A DNA stretch of 64,000 nt from contig NZ_CP085167.1 in NCBI RefSeq assembly GCF_022788715.1, forward strand, positions 2,245,001 through 2,309,000, written 5' to 3'. Below are positions 1 through 8,671 of the stretch, one piece after another. This stretch comes from Sulfitobacter sp. DSM 110093. Lineage in GTDB: Bacteria > Pseudomonadota > Alphaproteobacteria > Rhodobacterales > Rhodobacteraceae. A program made the translations under genes and the position numbers. The notes under the pieces are model-generated. The model searched no databases, was not told the DNA's origin, and saw only the letters and a list, made by a program, of their open reading frames with translations. Numbering within the stretch: position 1 is the stretch's first letter; each line of letters starts with the position of its first letter.

Positions 1-388
1 CGCCCATACGCATCTCACGGCGAAAAAGGATGATGATACCGGCAAGGAAATTCTCGAACACATCTTTAAAGGCAAAGCCGATGGCGACCGAGCCTATGCC
101 AAGGCCAGCCAGAATGCTCGCCGGGGTCAGACCCGGAAACACGATCACCGCGGCGATCATGATGCCGAACACCCAAATGAGGATTGAGGTCAGAAGAGTG
201 AAGAGGTCCTGCAAGCTGGGGCGTAGTTTGGTACGCCCCAGAGCCTTACTGACCAATGCGCGCCCAAGTGCCGCAATGAGCCAAGTTAGGATCAGCACAA
301 CCAGAGCAACCGCAACCTGCGGCAGGAGCGCGATTGTGTCTCGCGCCATTTCCATGACCTGACGCCACATAATCCTAACTGGTTCCAT
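1..388 (-). CDS. MscS-family mechanosensitive channel (partial)
   Basis: The gene runs off the left edge, so only about 129 N-terminal residues are visible. They contain a hydrophobic segment near residues 15-35, a second near 62-82, and the Gly/Ala-rich pore-helix stretch ILAGLGIGSVAIGFAFKD, ending in FRREMRMG. That pattern is typical of small-conductance mechanosensitive channels, inner-membrane pores that release solutes on hypo-osmotic shock. I chose the ATG at 388 because GGAAGGGG lies five bases upstream; an in-frame ATG at 370 is the alternative. The family call is secure. The subtype cannot be set because the C-terminal domain is missing. Confidence 0.85.
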   Translation of the reverse strand, partial: MEPVRIMWRQVMEMARDTIALLPQVAVALVVLILTWLIAALGRALVSKALGRTKLRPSLQDLFTLLTSILIWVFGIMIAAVIVFPGLTPASILAGLGIGSVAIGFAFKDVFENFLAGIIILFRREMRMG

Positions 389-534
389 CCTAACCCCTTC
401 CGAGACTTCTAAACAGATTGCAGCAAAACAGACTCTGCGGCGAGCATTATATGCCCTTACCAAGGCAGTAGCATAACTGGTCAACTTAACCTTGCGGGCT
501 ACCTACCCAATGAGAGCAAATTGCTGAGAGAGGA

Positions 535-551
535 CCCCGATAAGATCGGGG
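535..551 (+). promoter_or_regulatory. Hairpin between SD-like sequence and YqaE start
   Basis: CCCCGAT (535-541) and ATCGGGG (545-551) form a perfect 7-bp stem with a 3-base loop. It ends seven bases before the ATG at 559. A purine-rich GAGAGAGGA lies just 5' of the stem. Folding would bring this Shine-Dalgarno-like sequence close to the start codon. The structure is seen directly; its role in translation is inference. Confidence 0.4.
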
Positions 552-558
552 TTATACG

Positions 559-717
559 ATGGATATCATTCGCATCATTATCGCTATCCTGCTGCCCCCG
601 CTTGGGGTGTTTTTGCAGGAAGGTCTGGGAAAGCACTTCTGGATCAACATCATCCTGACGCTATTGGGCTATATTCCCGGTATCGTGCACGCGATTTACA
701 TCATCATTAAGAGGTAG
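559..717 (+). CDS. Pmp3/YqaE-family small membrane protein
   Basis: A 52-residue protein beginning MDIIRIIIAILLPPLGVFLQ and ending in IIIKR. It has two hydrophobic helices joined by a short loop and the PPLGV motif near the end of the first helix. This matches the Pmp3/YqaE (UPF0057) family, tiny membrane proteins linked to salt and cold stress and to membrane potential; the biochemical role is not well defined. Length is typical for the family. The gene stands alone between the MscS-like gene and a CsbD-like gene, so three stress-associated genes lie together. A hairpin directly precedes the start codon. Confidence 0.85.
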   Translation: MDIIRIIIAILLPPLGVFLQEGLGKHFWINIILTLLGYIPGIVHAIYIIIKR

Positions 718-736
718 GTGCGACGAGCCTTTGCCT

Positions 737-770
737 TAAAAAAGCACGCCCCTGACAATCAGAGGCGTGC
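737..770 (-). terminator. Rho-independent terminator of the CsbD-like gene
   Basis: On the minus strand a 12-bp stem (positions 759-770 with 744-755, one mismatch) and a 3-base loop is followed by six T residues (743-738). It begins eight bases past the CsbD-like stop codon. Confidence 0.8.
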
Positions 771-777
771 GCTACAA

Positions 778-951
778 TCAGTCAGACAATTTATCCTTGG
801 CGTCACCGACGCCCTTTTGCACTTTGCCTTCTGCCTGATCGGCCTGACCTTCGCGCTTAAGGTCGTCATTGCCAGCCGCATCACCAGCTTCTTCTTTCAC
901 CTTACCGCCAATGTCCTTGGCCTTGCCTTCTGCCTGATCTTCATTCGCCAT
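778..951 (-). CDS. CsbD-family stress-response protein
   Basis: A 57-residue, highly charged, hydrophilic protein starting MANEDQAEGKAKDIGGKVKE. It carries the repeated A-E-G-K-x-K/Q pattern (near residues 7-12 and 41-46) that defines CsbD-like proteins, small general-stress proteins of unknown molecular activity. The ATG at 951 is supported by GGAGGAGAG about five bases upstream; a longer reading frame extends 22 codons further but has no such signal. The gene is monocistronic, with its own terminator immediately downstream and the tRNA-Phe gene upstream on the same strand. Confidence 0.85.
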   Translation of the reverse strand: MANEDQAEGKAKDIGGKVKEEAGDAAGNDDLKREGQADQAEGKVQKGVGDAKDKLSD

Positions 952-1077
952 GGTTGCTCTCCTCCATCTCTGTAGAAAAGCAACGTCAGAGCACGAGTGG
1001 AAGTTCCGACATGGCAAAGCTGATTGGAACGAAACCGATAGCGCGGCTTACGTTCCAGACTGACCATTTCGAAAAAA

Positions 1078-1152
1078 TGGTGCCCGGGGGCGGAATCGAA
1101 CCACCGACACGAGGATTTTCAATCCACTGCTCTACCCCTGAGCTACCCGGGC
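1078..1152 (-). tRNA. tRNA-Phe (anticodon GAA)
   Basis: A complete cloverleaf on the minus strand: acceptor GCCCGGG/CCCGGGC, D-arm GCTC...GAGC, anticodon stem GTGGA/TCCTC around loop TTGAAAA (anticodon GAA), T-arm GGTGG/CCGCC with TTCGATT loop, and discriminator A. The 3' CCA is encoded (1080-1078). A short hairpin, CCATTT/AAATGG at 1064-1080, overlaps the CCA end and may help termination. The gene lies downstream of infA-maf-RNase E/G-yacG on the same strand. Confidence 0.95.
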
Positions 1153-1267
1153 ACGGGTCACCTCTTTCGAGGTCGGGTGAGCGGGTTCTAGGACCTGTGG
1201 CGCGGGGTGTCCAGCCCCATTTTACCCTGAAATTCACTTCTTTTCGCGAAGGGCAAATTATCCAGCG

Positions 1268-1459
1268 TTAATGAGGCTTTGGAGGGCTGTCTTGCGCTGC
1301 TTCGGCGGCCTCAATGGCCGCCTCGACGTCTTCGGGATCGCGTGAGGGGACGGCATAGCTGTCGTTGAACCAGCGGCCTAGATCGATGTCAGCGCAGCGG
1401 CGCGAGCAGAAGGGGCGGTGCGCTTTGACGGTCTCAGCTTTGCAGATCGGGCAGCTCAT
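1268..1459 (-). CDS. yacG: YacG-type zinc-binding protein (DNA gyrase inhibitor family)
   Basis: A 63-residue protein starting MSCPICK. It has the four-cysteine zinc motif C-x2-C (residues 3 and 6) and C-x3-C (near 19 and 23, FCSRRC), followed by ADIDLGRWFNDSYAVP, the hallmark of YacG. In Escherichia coli YacG binds GyrB and inhibits DNA gyrase. The ATG at 1459 overlaps the stop of the upstream RNase gene by four bases (ATGA), and GGAGGTG precedes it. This implies translational coupling in an infA-maf-RNase-yacG operon. The acidic C-terminal tail is ordinary for the family. Confidence 0.92.
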   Translation of the reverse strand: MSCPICKAETVKAHRPFCSRRCADIDLGRWFNDSYAVPSRDPEDVEAAIEAAEAAQDSPPKPH

Positions 1460-2490
1460 TCGCCACCTCCTACAAGAACCTCCGCCAGCACCGGGCGGGC
1501 GCGTTTGCGCTGCAATTCGTAATGGCCCAGCGGTGTCCAACCGACCAGCGTCGTGTCCACATCATCGGCGCGGAAAGCGGCGCGTAGGGCGCTTTCAAAG
1601 GTGCGGCGATCCTTCTTGGGCATGGGGGCGAGATCGAGGGTGATCTGCCCGCCAAGACCGCGCAAGCGCAGGGCGCGGGGCAGCGCGCGGGCGCAGGCCA
1701 TATTGGCTTTCACGCCAGCGGCGAGTGATGCATCGCTGCCGGTGTTCACGTCCACAGCCACAAGTGCGCGGGTCGGCTCAACGAAGATCGACGCTCCGTT
1801 GCCAAGGGGAACTTGCGGCGAGGACAGGCGGTCAAGCTCTTCCAAAACACTATGGTCCCTGAAGCCCCCAGCCTCGGTCACGACCTCGGCAGGTGCGGTC
1901 CAGTCACGCCACGCCAACAGATGCGGGCCATCGCCTTCGCTCAGCACTTCCATCTCCTGCCCGTCATCATTGGCCACGGTATCCGCAAGGGCCAACATAT
2001 TCGCGATATCCTCGGCAATATCATCGGCATCGGCCCCGGCGCAGGAGGAGCGCAGTATCAGCCCCAGATCGGCCCCGCCTGCGGCTTCATGCGCGATTTC
2101 GAGCAAACGGTCGCGCTCTTCTTCATCCTTGATGGAGCGCGAGATGTTCAGCCCCGGCGCATCGGGCGTCACGATGGCATAGCGCGATTTGAACAGCAGC
2201 TTATTGGTCACCGGGATCGCCTTACCCGGCTCGGCGTGGCCCGAAACCTGCACCAGAATCGTCTGACCGGGCGCCAGGCCTTTGATCTGCCGCAGGAATG
2301 CCGCGCCGTCGGGGGTCTTGAGGAACATGCCCCCCTGGCCCTTCACCGGACGATCCGCAATGGCGCGGTACACGGTGCCAACGCGCGGCGCGTCGCTGTC
2401 CACGAGAAAATCGTCCAACTTGCCGTCCACCATGAGTGCAGCGGCTTCAACATCGCCTAGATGGTCGAGAATGATCGTACGGCCCTTCAT
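1456..2490 (-). CDS. Short ribonuclease E/G-family protein
   Basis: A 344-residue member of the RNase E/G family in the compact form common in Rhodobacteraceae next to maf. The catalytic-domain motif VAVDVNTG (about residues 243-250) and [11 protein letters not shown] (about 281-291) hold the two aspartates that bind the catalytic Mg2+ in RNase E and RNase G. The protein is shorter than E. coli RNase G (about 490 residues). The N-terminal S1 part is not obvious, and no zinc-link CPxC motif is visible. A full-length RNase E is expected elsewhere in the genome. The gene overlaps maf and yacG by four bases on each side, so the three are probably co-translated. The substrate is unknown. Confidence 0.85.
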   Translation of the reverse strand: MKGRTIILDHLGDVEAAALMVDGKLDDFLVDSDAPRVGTVYRAIADRPVKGQGGMFLKTPDGAAFLRQIKGLAPGQTILVQVSGHAEPGKAIPVTNKLLFKSRYAIVTPDAPGLNISRSIKDEEERDRLLEIAHEAAGGADLGLILRSSCAGADADDIAEDIANMLALADTVANDDGQEMEVLSEGDGPHLLAWRDWTAPAEVVTEAGGFRDHSVLEELDRLSSPQVPLGNGASIFVEPTRALVAVDVNTGSDASLAAGVKANMACARALPRALRLRGLGGQITLDLAPMPKKDRRTFESALRAAFRADDVDTTLVGWTPLGHYELQRKRARPVLAEVLVGGGE

Positions 2491-3065
2491 GCGGCACCTC
2501 CGTCAAATGGGTAGCCTGCCGCTTGCAGCAGGTTCGCAGCCTCGGCCAAAGGCAGGCCGACGATTGCAGTGAATGAGCCGCTGATCCATGGGATCAGCGC
2601 GCCAGCGGGGCCTTGGATACCATAGCCGCCCGCTTTGCCACGCCAATCGCCGGTGGCGAGGTAGCGGCGGATCTCCGGCTCGGAAAGGGACTTCATCTTT
2701 ACGGTGCTCTGCACATCGCGTTGCCAGAGCTTATCGCCTTTTTTCACAGCCACAGCGGTCACCACCTTATGACGGCGGCCCGACATCAGCCGCAGGAAGG
2801 CCTCGGCTTCGGCCTCATTCTCGGGCTTGCCGAGGATGCGCCGCCCGAGCGCTACGGTGGTATCGGCGCAGAGCACGATATCATCCGCCTCAGCGGGCAC
2901 AGCCGCCACCTTTTCACGCGCCATGCGGGCGCAATAGGGGCGCGGCAGTTCGGCCTTGTGGGGGGTCTCGTCAATGTCGGGGGCGCGGATGGCATCGGGG
3001 ACCACACCGATCTGGGCCAAAAGCTCCAAACGGCGCGGTGATCCTGATCCGAGAATGAACTGCAT
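2487..3065 (-). CDS. maf: Maf-family nucleotide pyrophosphatase
   Basis: A 192-residue protein with the Maf signature SGSPRR near residues 7-12, DIDET (residues 50-54), the catalytic aspartate in VLCADTTV (about 64-71), and GKP / SGRRHKV further on. Maf proteins are house-cleaning pyrophosphatases that hydrolyse dTTP, UTP or modified nucleotides to monophosphates; the subfamily substrate cannot be set by eye. GAGG lies eight bases before the ATG. The gene follows infA and overlaps the RNase E/G gene by four bases. Confidence 0.9.
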   Translation of the reverse strand: MQFILGSGSPRRLELLAQIGVVPDAIRAPDIDETPHKAELPRPYCARMAREKVAAVPAEADDIVLCADTTVALGRRILGKPENEAEAEAFLRLMSGRRHKVVTAVAVKKGDKLWQRDVQSTVKMKSLSEPEIRRYLATGDWRGKAGGYGIQGPAGALIPWISGSFTAIVGLPLAEAANLLQAAGYPFDGGAA

Positions 3066-3154
3066 CTTATGGGCCTCTTTGCCTGAGGCCGGCAGCCCGG
3101 TCGGGGCCGCGCACGGCCCCGCCTGCGCCGCGCAACGCGCGTACGCGGTGCCGC

Positions 3155-3373
3155 TTACTTGAAGCGATAGTTGATCCGACCCTTGGTCAAATCATAGGGT
3201 GTCATTTCCACCTGAACTTTGTCGCCAGCCAGAACACGGATGCGGTTTTTCCGCATCTTGCCTGCCGTATGCGCGATGATCTCATGGCCGTTTTCCAGCT
3301 CGACCCGAAACGTCGCGTTAGGCAGGAGTTCCTTCACGACACCGGGAAATTCGAGCGTATCTTCCTTGGCCAT
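3155..3373 (-). CDS. infA: Translation initiation factor IF-1
   Basis: A 72-residue single OB-fold protein starting [20 protein letters not shown] and ending in [11 protein letters not shown]. It is full length and highly conserved. IF-1 binds the A site of the 30S subunit during initiation. AAGGAGAG, three bases upstream of the ATG, is a strong Shine-Dalgarno sequence. The gene heads the infA-maf-RNase-yacG cluster; about 90 bases separate it from maf. Confidence 0.97.
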   Translation of the reverse strand: MAKEDTLEFPGVVKELLPNATFRVELENGHEIIAHTAGKMRKNRIRVLAGDKVQVEMTPYDLTKGRINYRFK

Positions 3374-3454
3374 GGTCTCTCCTTGAGCACAAAACCCTCC
3401 AATTTGAGGGCGCAGGCTTAAATGGGCGCATTTTACTGCTTTTTCAAGAGGGAT

Positions 3455-4330
3455 TCAGCGCAGTGTGACGTTTATCGCTGTTCCATCCCGCCCAAACTGG
3501 TCTTGCCAGTCGCGCCGATTGAGCACGATGCCATCTGCGCGGACCTCCGCAACCTGCGCCAAGTCGGCCTCTGCGACCGTCCAGCCGGGGGCGTTGACCT
3601 CTCGCACGGCCAAAACACCGGTGGGCGGGAAGCCGCGGTCAGGCGGGCAGAAAATGCCGCCAGCGCCAAATGACTGCCCCAAAGCATCAGACCAATCCGC
3701 CGCACCAACAACCGAAGACATCGCCGTGATACACTGATTCTCAAGGGCGCGGGCCATGGAGCCGATGCGCACACGCCAATATCCCGCCAGCGTTTCCGTG
3801 ACACTTGGCACGCAGATCACATCGCAATCGGCCAGCGCACGGCCCAGCAGCGGAAATTCACTATCGTAACAGATCAAAATGCCGATCTTGCCAATCGCGG
3901 TCTCGAATACCTGAAGCGCGTTGCCTCCGATCACGCCCCACTCTTCACGCTCGAAACGGGTCATGATCTGCTTGTCCTGCACCCCCACCTGCCCAGTAGG
4001 CGTGATCAGCCGCGTGCGGTTGACCGGACGGCTCTCGGTCGCCGCGGGGCCAGAGCCTGCTACGATATGCACATTGTGCTCGGCGGCGAGCTTCACGTGC
4101 AGCCGGTCGGCTTCCTCAAGCTTGTCCGAGACCGAGAAAAGCGAGCGCTCCAGATCGGCGGCCACTTCGGCCCCATCCAGCGTGGCCAATTCCATCGCGG
4201 CATATTCGGGAAAAACCAGCAGTTCCGCCCCCTGCACCGCGGCCTCGGCTACCCAATGGGCCAGCTTGTCTTCGTACTGCGCCCATGAGGTTAGAACATC
4301 GAGCGGATAGGCAGCTGTGGCGATTTTCAT
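3455..4330 (-). CDS. Nitrilase/carbon-nitrogen hydrolase family amidohydrolase
   Basis: A 291-residue cytoplasmic enzyme of the nitrilase superfamily. The catalytic triad is visible: Glu42 in VFPEYA, Lys120 in VQDKQIM and Cys154 in ILICYDSEFP. The family hydrolyses C-N bonds of amides, nitriles or carbamoyl compounds; the substrate is not predictable here. I placed the start at the ATG at 4330 (MKIATAAYPLD) because AGGAG lies about nine bases upstream and the fold begins there. A longer in-frame reading adds 20 proline- and arginine-rich residues. It is divergent from the LysR-type regulator, a common arrangement for a regulated metabolic gene. Confidence 0.85.
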   Translation of the reverse strand: MKIATAAYPLDVLTSWAQYEDKLAHWVAEAAVQGAELLVFPEYAAMELATLDGAEVAADLERSLFSVSDKLEEADRLHVKLAAEHNVHIVAGSGPAATESRPVNRTRLITPTGQVGVQDKQIMTRFEREEWGVIGGNALQVFETAIGKIGILICYDSEFPLLGRALADCDVICVPSVTETLAGYWRVRIGSMARALENQCITAMSSVVGAADWSDALGQSFGAGGIFCPPDRGFPPTGVLAVREVNAPGWTVAEADLAQVAEVRADGIVLNRRDWQDQFGRDGTAINVTLR

Positions 4331-4521
4331 TCGGAGAGGCTCCTGAGGGCTGTTTGCCCGCAGTCTGCGCAGCTTTGGCGGCGGCTTCAAGGGGGCGACC
4401 CGTGAGCCCGAAGCGCCTCCCGCCGCTTTTCCAGATGCGACAGTTATGCTGCCACTTCCATGGGCAAATGCTTGACCTGAGCCGCCCGTGGTTTCACAAG
4501 ATCCGAAAGAGTTGGGACCAC

Positions 4522-5505
4522 ATGCTGAACAAAGGCATCACCCTTCGGGGCATCGAAGTGTTTGAGGCGCTCGCGCGCAGCGGATCGGTGGCGCAGGCGG
4601 CAGAGGCCACGGGGCTTAGCCAGCCCGCCGTCAGCCAGCAGATGCGCAACCTCGAAGCCGCCATAGGCGCAGAACTAATTGATCACACGCGCCGCCCCAT
4701 GCGGTTGACCCAAGCCGGGCAAATGTTCCTGCGCCGGGCCGGGCTCGCCCTGACCGAACTGCGCCAAGCACAAAGTGAAGTCACAGTGATGGATCTCGCG
4801 CATCTAGAGGCGCTGAACCTCGGAGTTATTGATGATTTCGATGATGATCTGACCCCACGCCTTGCAACAATCCTTGGCGACAGTCTGACCGGATGCCGCT
4901 TTCGCATGATCACCGCAGGCAGCAACGAATTGGCCGATGCCCTGCGTGACAAGAGCCTGCATATGGCACTTTTTGCCCAGATCGAAGGCACATTGGACGC
5001 GGTGGTGGAATATCCGCTGGCCCGCGATCCCTTTATCATCGTTACCCCTGAACAGACGCCGCATGCCCCCGCAGCCCTGCTGAGCGGCGACAGCGATCTG
5101 CCATTCCTGCGCTATGCCAAAGACCAGTTGATCGCGCGCCAGATTGACACCCACCTTGCGGCCCAAAGCCATGACCTGCCCGCGCGATTTGAGATCGGCA
5201 GCCATCTGGCGCTGATGGCCATGGTGGCGCGGGGGATCGGTTGGGCGATCACCACGCCCCTAGGCTACATGCGGGCGGCGCGTTTTCACAGCAAATTGGC
5301 CGCACATCCCCTGCCCGCCCCGGTGCCGTCGCGCAGCATTTCGCTGTTTGCCGGGGATGAATGGTCAGGCCCCGTCCCGCGCGACATTGCCCAAACCCTG
5401 CGTCAGTTGATGCAAACCCATATGATCGCCCCCGCCATTGCGCAGTTGCCGTGGTTGGCCGATGGTTTCCATCTGCTTGAAGATAACGACCGGATCGGAG
5501 ACTAA
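4522..5505 (+). CDS. LysR-family transcriptional regulator
   Basis: A 327-residue regulator. Residues 7-66 form the winged helix-turn-helix (RGIEVFEALARSGSVAQAAE, then LSQPAVSQQMRNLEAAIGAE), and the rest is a periplasmic-binding-protein-like effector domain. LysR regulators usually control a divergent or adjacent gene in response to a small molecule. The neighbours here are the divergent amidohydrolase (191-bp gap) and the sirtuin six bases downstream. I chose the ATG at 4522 from alignment to the HTH; the Shine-Dalgarno sequence is weak. An upstream in-frame extension of about 79 codons reads into low-complexity sequence and is probably not translated. Confidence 0.88.
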   Translation: MLNKGITLRGIEVFEALARSGSVAQAAEATGLSQPAVSQQMRNLEAAIGAELIDHTRRPMRLTQAGQMFLRRAGLALTELRQAQSEVTVMDLAHLEALNLGVIDDFDDDLTPRLATILGDSLTGCRFRMITAGSNELADALRDKSLHMALFAQIEGTLDAVVEYPLARDPFIIVTPEQTPHAPAALLSGDSDLPFLRYAKDQLIARQIDTHLAAQSHDLPARFEIGSHLALMAMVARGIGWAITTPLGYMRAARFHSKLAAHPLPAPVPSRSISLFAGDEWSGPVPRDIAQTLRQLMQTHMIAPAIAQLPWLADGFHLLEDNDRIGD

Positions 5506-5511
5506 TCAGCC

Positions 5512-6210
5512 ATGACAAAAATCGTGATCCTAACCGGCGCAGGCATCTCGGCCGAAAGCGGGCTCGAGACCTTTCGCGCATCAGACGGGCTTTGGGCGCA
5601 GCACCGGGTCGAAGATGTTGCCACCCCCGAAGGTTTCGCCAGCAACCCCAAGCTGGTGGTCGACTTCTACAATGCCCGCCGCGCGCAGGCGGCAGAAGTA
5701 TCGCCAAACCCTGCGCATGAGGCGCTGGCGAAACTGGAAGCCGAGCTTGATGGCGAAGTGGTGATGATCACGCAGAACGTGGATGATCTGCACGAACAGG
5801 GCGGCTCGCAAAAGGTTATGCATATGCATGGTGCTCTCAAAGGCGCGCTTTGTGCCGCCTGCGATCATCGCTGGCCCGCGCCGATGGTTATGGCTCCCGG
5901 CGATCCCTGCCCCGCATGCAATGCCCCCGCCGCCCGACCCGACATCGTTTGGTTCGGCGAAATGCCCTATGAGATGGATGCGCTTTTCGATCATCTGGCC
6001 GAGGCCGATATCTTTGCCGCCATTGGCACATCGGGAAACGTCTATCCGGCCGCCGGTTTCGTCGCCGAAGCCCGCCGCGCCGGGGCACATACGATTGAAT
6101 TCAATTTAGAACGCTCTGCCGTGGGCAACCAATTTGAGGAACACCGCATTGGGGCAGCAAGTCAAACTGTCCCCGAATGGGTCGCAGAGATTTTGAAGGC
6201 GCGCCGTTAA
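5512..6210 (+). CDS. cobB: NAD-dependent protein deacylase (Sir2/CobB)
   Basis: A 232-residue sirtuin that removes acyl groups from lysines using NAD+. Motifs are GAGISAESG (residues 9-17), TQNVDDLH (87-94), the catalytic His106 in HMHG, two Cys pairs for zinc (C114/C117 and CPAC near 133-136), and GTSGNVYPA. Tyr53 and Arg56 in FYNARR match the pair that recognises succinyl and malonyl groups in SIRT5 and E. coli CobB, so desuccinylase activity is likely besides deacetylation. The ATG lies six bases after the LysR stop codon, so the two genes are probably cotranscribed. Confidence 0.93.
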   Translation: MTKIVILTGAGISAESGLETFRASDGLWAQHRVEDVATPEGFASNPKLVVDFYNARRAQAAEVSPNPAHEALAKLEAELDGEVVMITQNVDDLHEQGGSQKVMHMHGALKGALCAACDHRWPAPMVMAPGDPCPACNAPAARPDIVWFGEMPYEMDALFDHLAEADIFAAIGTSGNVYPAAGFVAEARRAGAHTIEFNLERSAVGNQFEEHRIGAASQTVPEWVAEILKARR

Positions 6211-6231
6211 GGTCCGGCGCGCCGAAGAAGC

Positions 6232-7845
6232 TTAGCGAGGTTCGCTGCTCAGCCCTTTGTAGATCGTGTAACACATCACCAGCATCAGAATAGCAAAGGG
6301 AACCCCCGTTGCCGTGACCCCTGCCTGCAAGGCCGAGAGCCCGCCGCCGATCAGCAGCACGATGGCGATCAACCCCTCAACCACACACCAGAAGACCCGC
6401 TGTGGCACCGGAGCGTCAATCTTGCCGCCTGCGGTGATGGTATCAACCACCAGTGACCCCGAATCTGACGACGTAACAAAGAATACCAGCGCCAAAAGGA
6501 TCGCGATGGTCGATGCGGTCTTGGTGAAGGGCAGCTCATTAAGCATCCCAAACAGCGAAAGTTCTGGCGAGTAGCTATCGATTACATTCGCTTTCACCAA
6601 TGACGTCTCAGGACTTGTGAGGATCTGGTCGATTGCGATGCCGCCAAAGACACCCATCCAAATAAAGATGATCAGCGAGGGGATCAGCAGAACGCAGACG
6701 ATGAACTCCCGTACCGTGCGCCCACGCGATACCCGCGCGATGAACATGCCGACAAAAGGCGCCCAAGAGATCCACCACGCCCAATAGAAGGCTGTCCAAC
6801 CTTCGCGGTACGAATCGTCCTCACGACCAAATGGGTTGGAAAGTGGCACGATCTCTTGCGTGTAGGCGACCAGCCCGGTCCAGAATCCATCAAGCCCCAC
6901 CAGCGTCGGGCCAACGAAGAGCACGAAGAGGAAGAACAGGATCGCCACCACCATGTTCACCTCCGACAAGACCTTCACCCCACCATCCAATCCCCGCCAG
7001 ACCGAGACGAGCGCCACAGCGGTGACCAGCAGAATGATGATCACCTGCGCGTTGGTCGAAATCTCTAGCCCGAATGCAAAGTTAAAGCCTGCATTGGCCT
7101 GCTGCGCACCCAGCCCCAGCGACGTTGCCAGACCAAATAGCGTTGCGAACACGGCCAAGATATCAATGATATGCCCTGGCCAACCCCAAACGCGATCCCC
7201 CAGAATGGGGTAGAAACACGACCGGATCGAAAATGGCAGCCCCTTGTTATAAGTAAACAGCGCCAAAGCCAGCGCCATGATCGCATAGACGGCCCACCCG
7301 TGCAGACCCCAATGATAAAAGGTCGCCGCAAGCCCCATGGCACGGGCCGCCTCGACATTCTCAGGTATGATCGACCCATCCTCAGCAATCGGCAATGGCA
7401 CCCCTAAAGGGCTGGAAACATTCATATGGTACACAGGCTCAAGCACGCCAAAGAACAACAGGCCAATGCCCATGCCCGCGGCAAAAAGCATCGCAAACCA
7501 CGCGGGGTAGGAATACTCCGGCACGGCGTCCTTGCCGCCCAACCTAACCTTTGAGATCGGCATAAAGATCAGGGCGATACAGAAGATCACAAAGATATTC
7601 ACGATAATCATAAACAGCCAATCCAGCTTGCTGGTGGCAAAATCCCGCACTGCAAGAAAAAGCTCCCCTGCTTGGCTGGGAAAGATCATTGTCAGCAGCA
7701 CAAAGGCCACGGCCGTCAGCCCGGATACCATGAAAACCGGGTTGTGAATGTCAAAGCCAAGAGGGCCAAGAGTGCCGTCAATATTGTCTTGGCCGACTTC
7801 GAAATCGGTTTCGATCTCGCCATTGTCGGGGGTGGGGTCAGTCAT
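6232..7845 (-). CDS. BCCT-family betaine/carnitine/choline/DMSP transporter
   Basis: A 537-residue inner-membrane carrier with about 12 hydrophobic segments. The BCCT signature is clear: AAGMGIGLLFFGVLEP (about residues 122-137) and the tryptophan-rich WAWWISWAPFVGMFIARVS (about 352-370) followed by RGRTVREF. These carriers import quaternary ammonium or sulfonium solutes such as glycine betaine, choline or DMSP. Both osmoprotection and nutrition are plausible in a marine bacterium. GGAG lies six bases before the ATG. The gene is monocistronic. The exact substrate cannot be assigned. Confidence 0.9.
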   Translation of the reverse strand: MTDPTPDNGEIETDFEVGQDNIDGTLGPLGFDIHNPVFMVSGLTAVAFVLLTMIFPSQAGELFLAVRDFATSKLDWLFMIIVNIFVIFCIALIFMPISKVRLGGKDAVPEYSYPAWFAMLFAAGMGIGLLFFGVLEPVYHMNVSSPLGVPLPIAEDGSIIPENVEAARAMGLAATFYHWGLHGWAVYAIMALALALFTYNKGLPFSIRSCFYPILGDRVWGWPGHIIDILAVFATLFGLATSLGLGAQQANAGFNFAFGLEISTNAQVIIILLVTAVALVSVWRGLDGGVKVLSEVNMVVAILFFLFVLFVGPTLVGLDGFWTGLVAYTQEIVPLSNPFGREDDSYREGWTAFYWAWWISWAPFVGMFIARVSRGRTVREFIVCVLLIPSLIIFIWMGVFGGIAIDQILTSPETSLVKANVIDSYSPELSLFGMLNELPFTKTASTIAILLALVFFVTSSDSGSLVVDTITAGGKIDAPVPQRVFWCVVEGLIAIVLLIGGGLSALQAGVTATGVPFAILMLVMCYTIYKGLSSEPR

Positions 7846-8051
7846 GATGTCTCCGATCTTGAATGCACTGTCTTAGCCCCGCTTTGGCAGGTCGCATGGC
7901 CAGAACAACGAGTGTCAGAGGGTAAATTAGCTCCGCTTGGCGATATTTCCCGAATAAAAACATCAATCTGTGAAAGGAATTTCAAAAGCCTGCCCCATTC
8001 GGCTCTTTGCTTAAACAGGGTCGGCATTAAAAAATGCCTAAGCCACAAACG

Positions 8052-8081
8052 AAAAAAGCCCCGATCCTTTCGGATCGAGGC
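8052..8081 (-). terminator. Rho-independent terminator of rpmB
   Basis: On the minus strand a 10-bp stem (8072-8081 with 8058-8067, one G-U pair) around a GAAA tetraloop is followed by six T residues (8057-8052). It begins 23 bases past the rpmB stop codon. Confidence 0.85.
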
Positions 8082-8103
8082 CCATTCTGGTCTGTGTTAA
8101 GCC

Positions 8104-8403
8104 TTAGCTCAGCACATCAGCGGTCGCGCTGGATTTGGCGATCGCTTTTTTGATTTTCAGCGCGTTGTCGGACAGTTCAACGTCCTTGGCTTTCGCCAGG
8201 AACTTGTCCAGACCACCGCGGTGGTCAACGCTGCGCAGGGCTGCGGCAGAGATGCGCAGCTTGAACGCACGGCCCAATGCCTCGGACTGCAACGACACGT
8301 CGTTGAGGTTCGGCAAGAACCGACGGCGGGTGCGGTTGTTGGCGTGGCTTACATTGTTGCCCGTCATCGGGCCTTTTCCGGTCAATTCGCAACGGCGCGA
8401 CAT
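8104..8403 (-). CDS. rpmB: 50S ribosomal protein L28
   Basis: A 99-residue L28 starting [20 protein letters not shown], followed by [12 protein letters not shown]. It is a structural protein of the large ribosomal subunit. The length fits the longer alphaproteobacterial form. AAAGGATG precedes the ATG at 8403. The frame stays open 40 codons upstream, but that part lacks conservation features. rpmB is monocistronic here, with a strong terminator downstream, and rpmG is not adjacent. Confidence 0.96.
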   Translation of the reverse strand: MSRRCELTGKGPMTGNNVSHANNRTRRRFLPNLNDVSLQSEALGRAFKLRISAAALRSVDHRGGLDKFLAKAKDVELSDNALKIKKAIAKSSATADVLS

Positions 8404-8671
8404 GGGTTCATCCTTTTGCTGTTGTGTCTGCCCAGCGATCCGGGAAACACATACGATAGGGGCCGCGCAGAGCCGACCCTGAATTGGTCCGCTGGCTTTA
8501 AGGGGAATCGCGGTAGCCGTCAACCCGAAGCGCAGGACTTGAGCGCTTTTCCTGTCAGAGAGCTTGGCCCGTCAAGGTCACCCCAGCCCGCCCTGCCCGC
8601 GCTACGCTAGTTTTTGCCACCTGTGATAGAGTTTTCTTTGCATCCCCCTGATGGATTTGCGATGCAGACAT

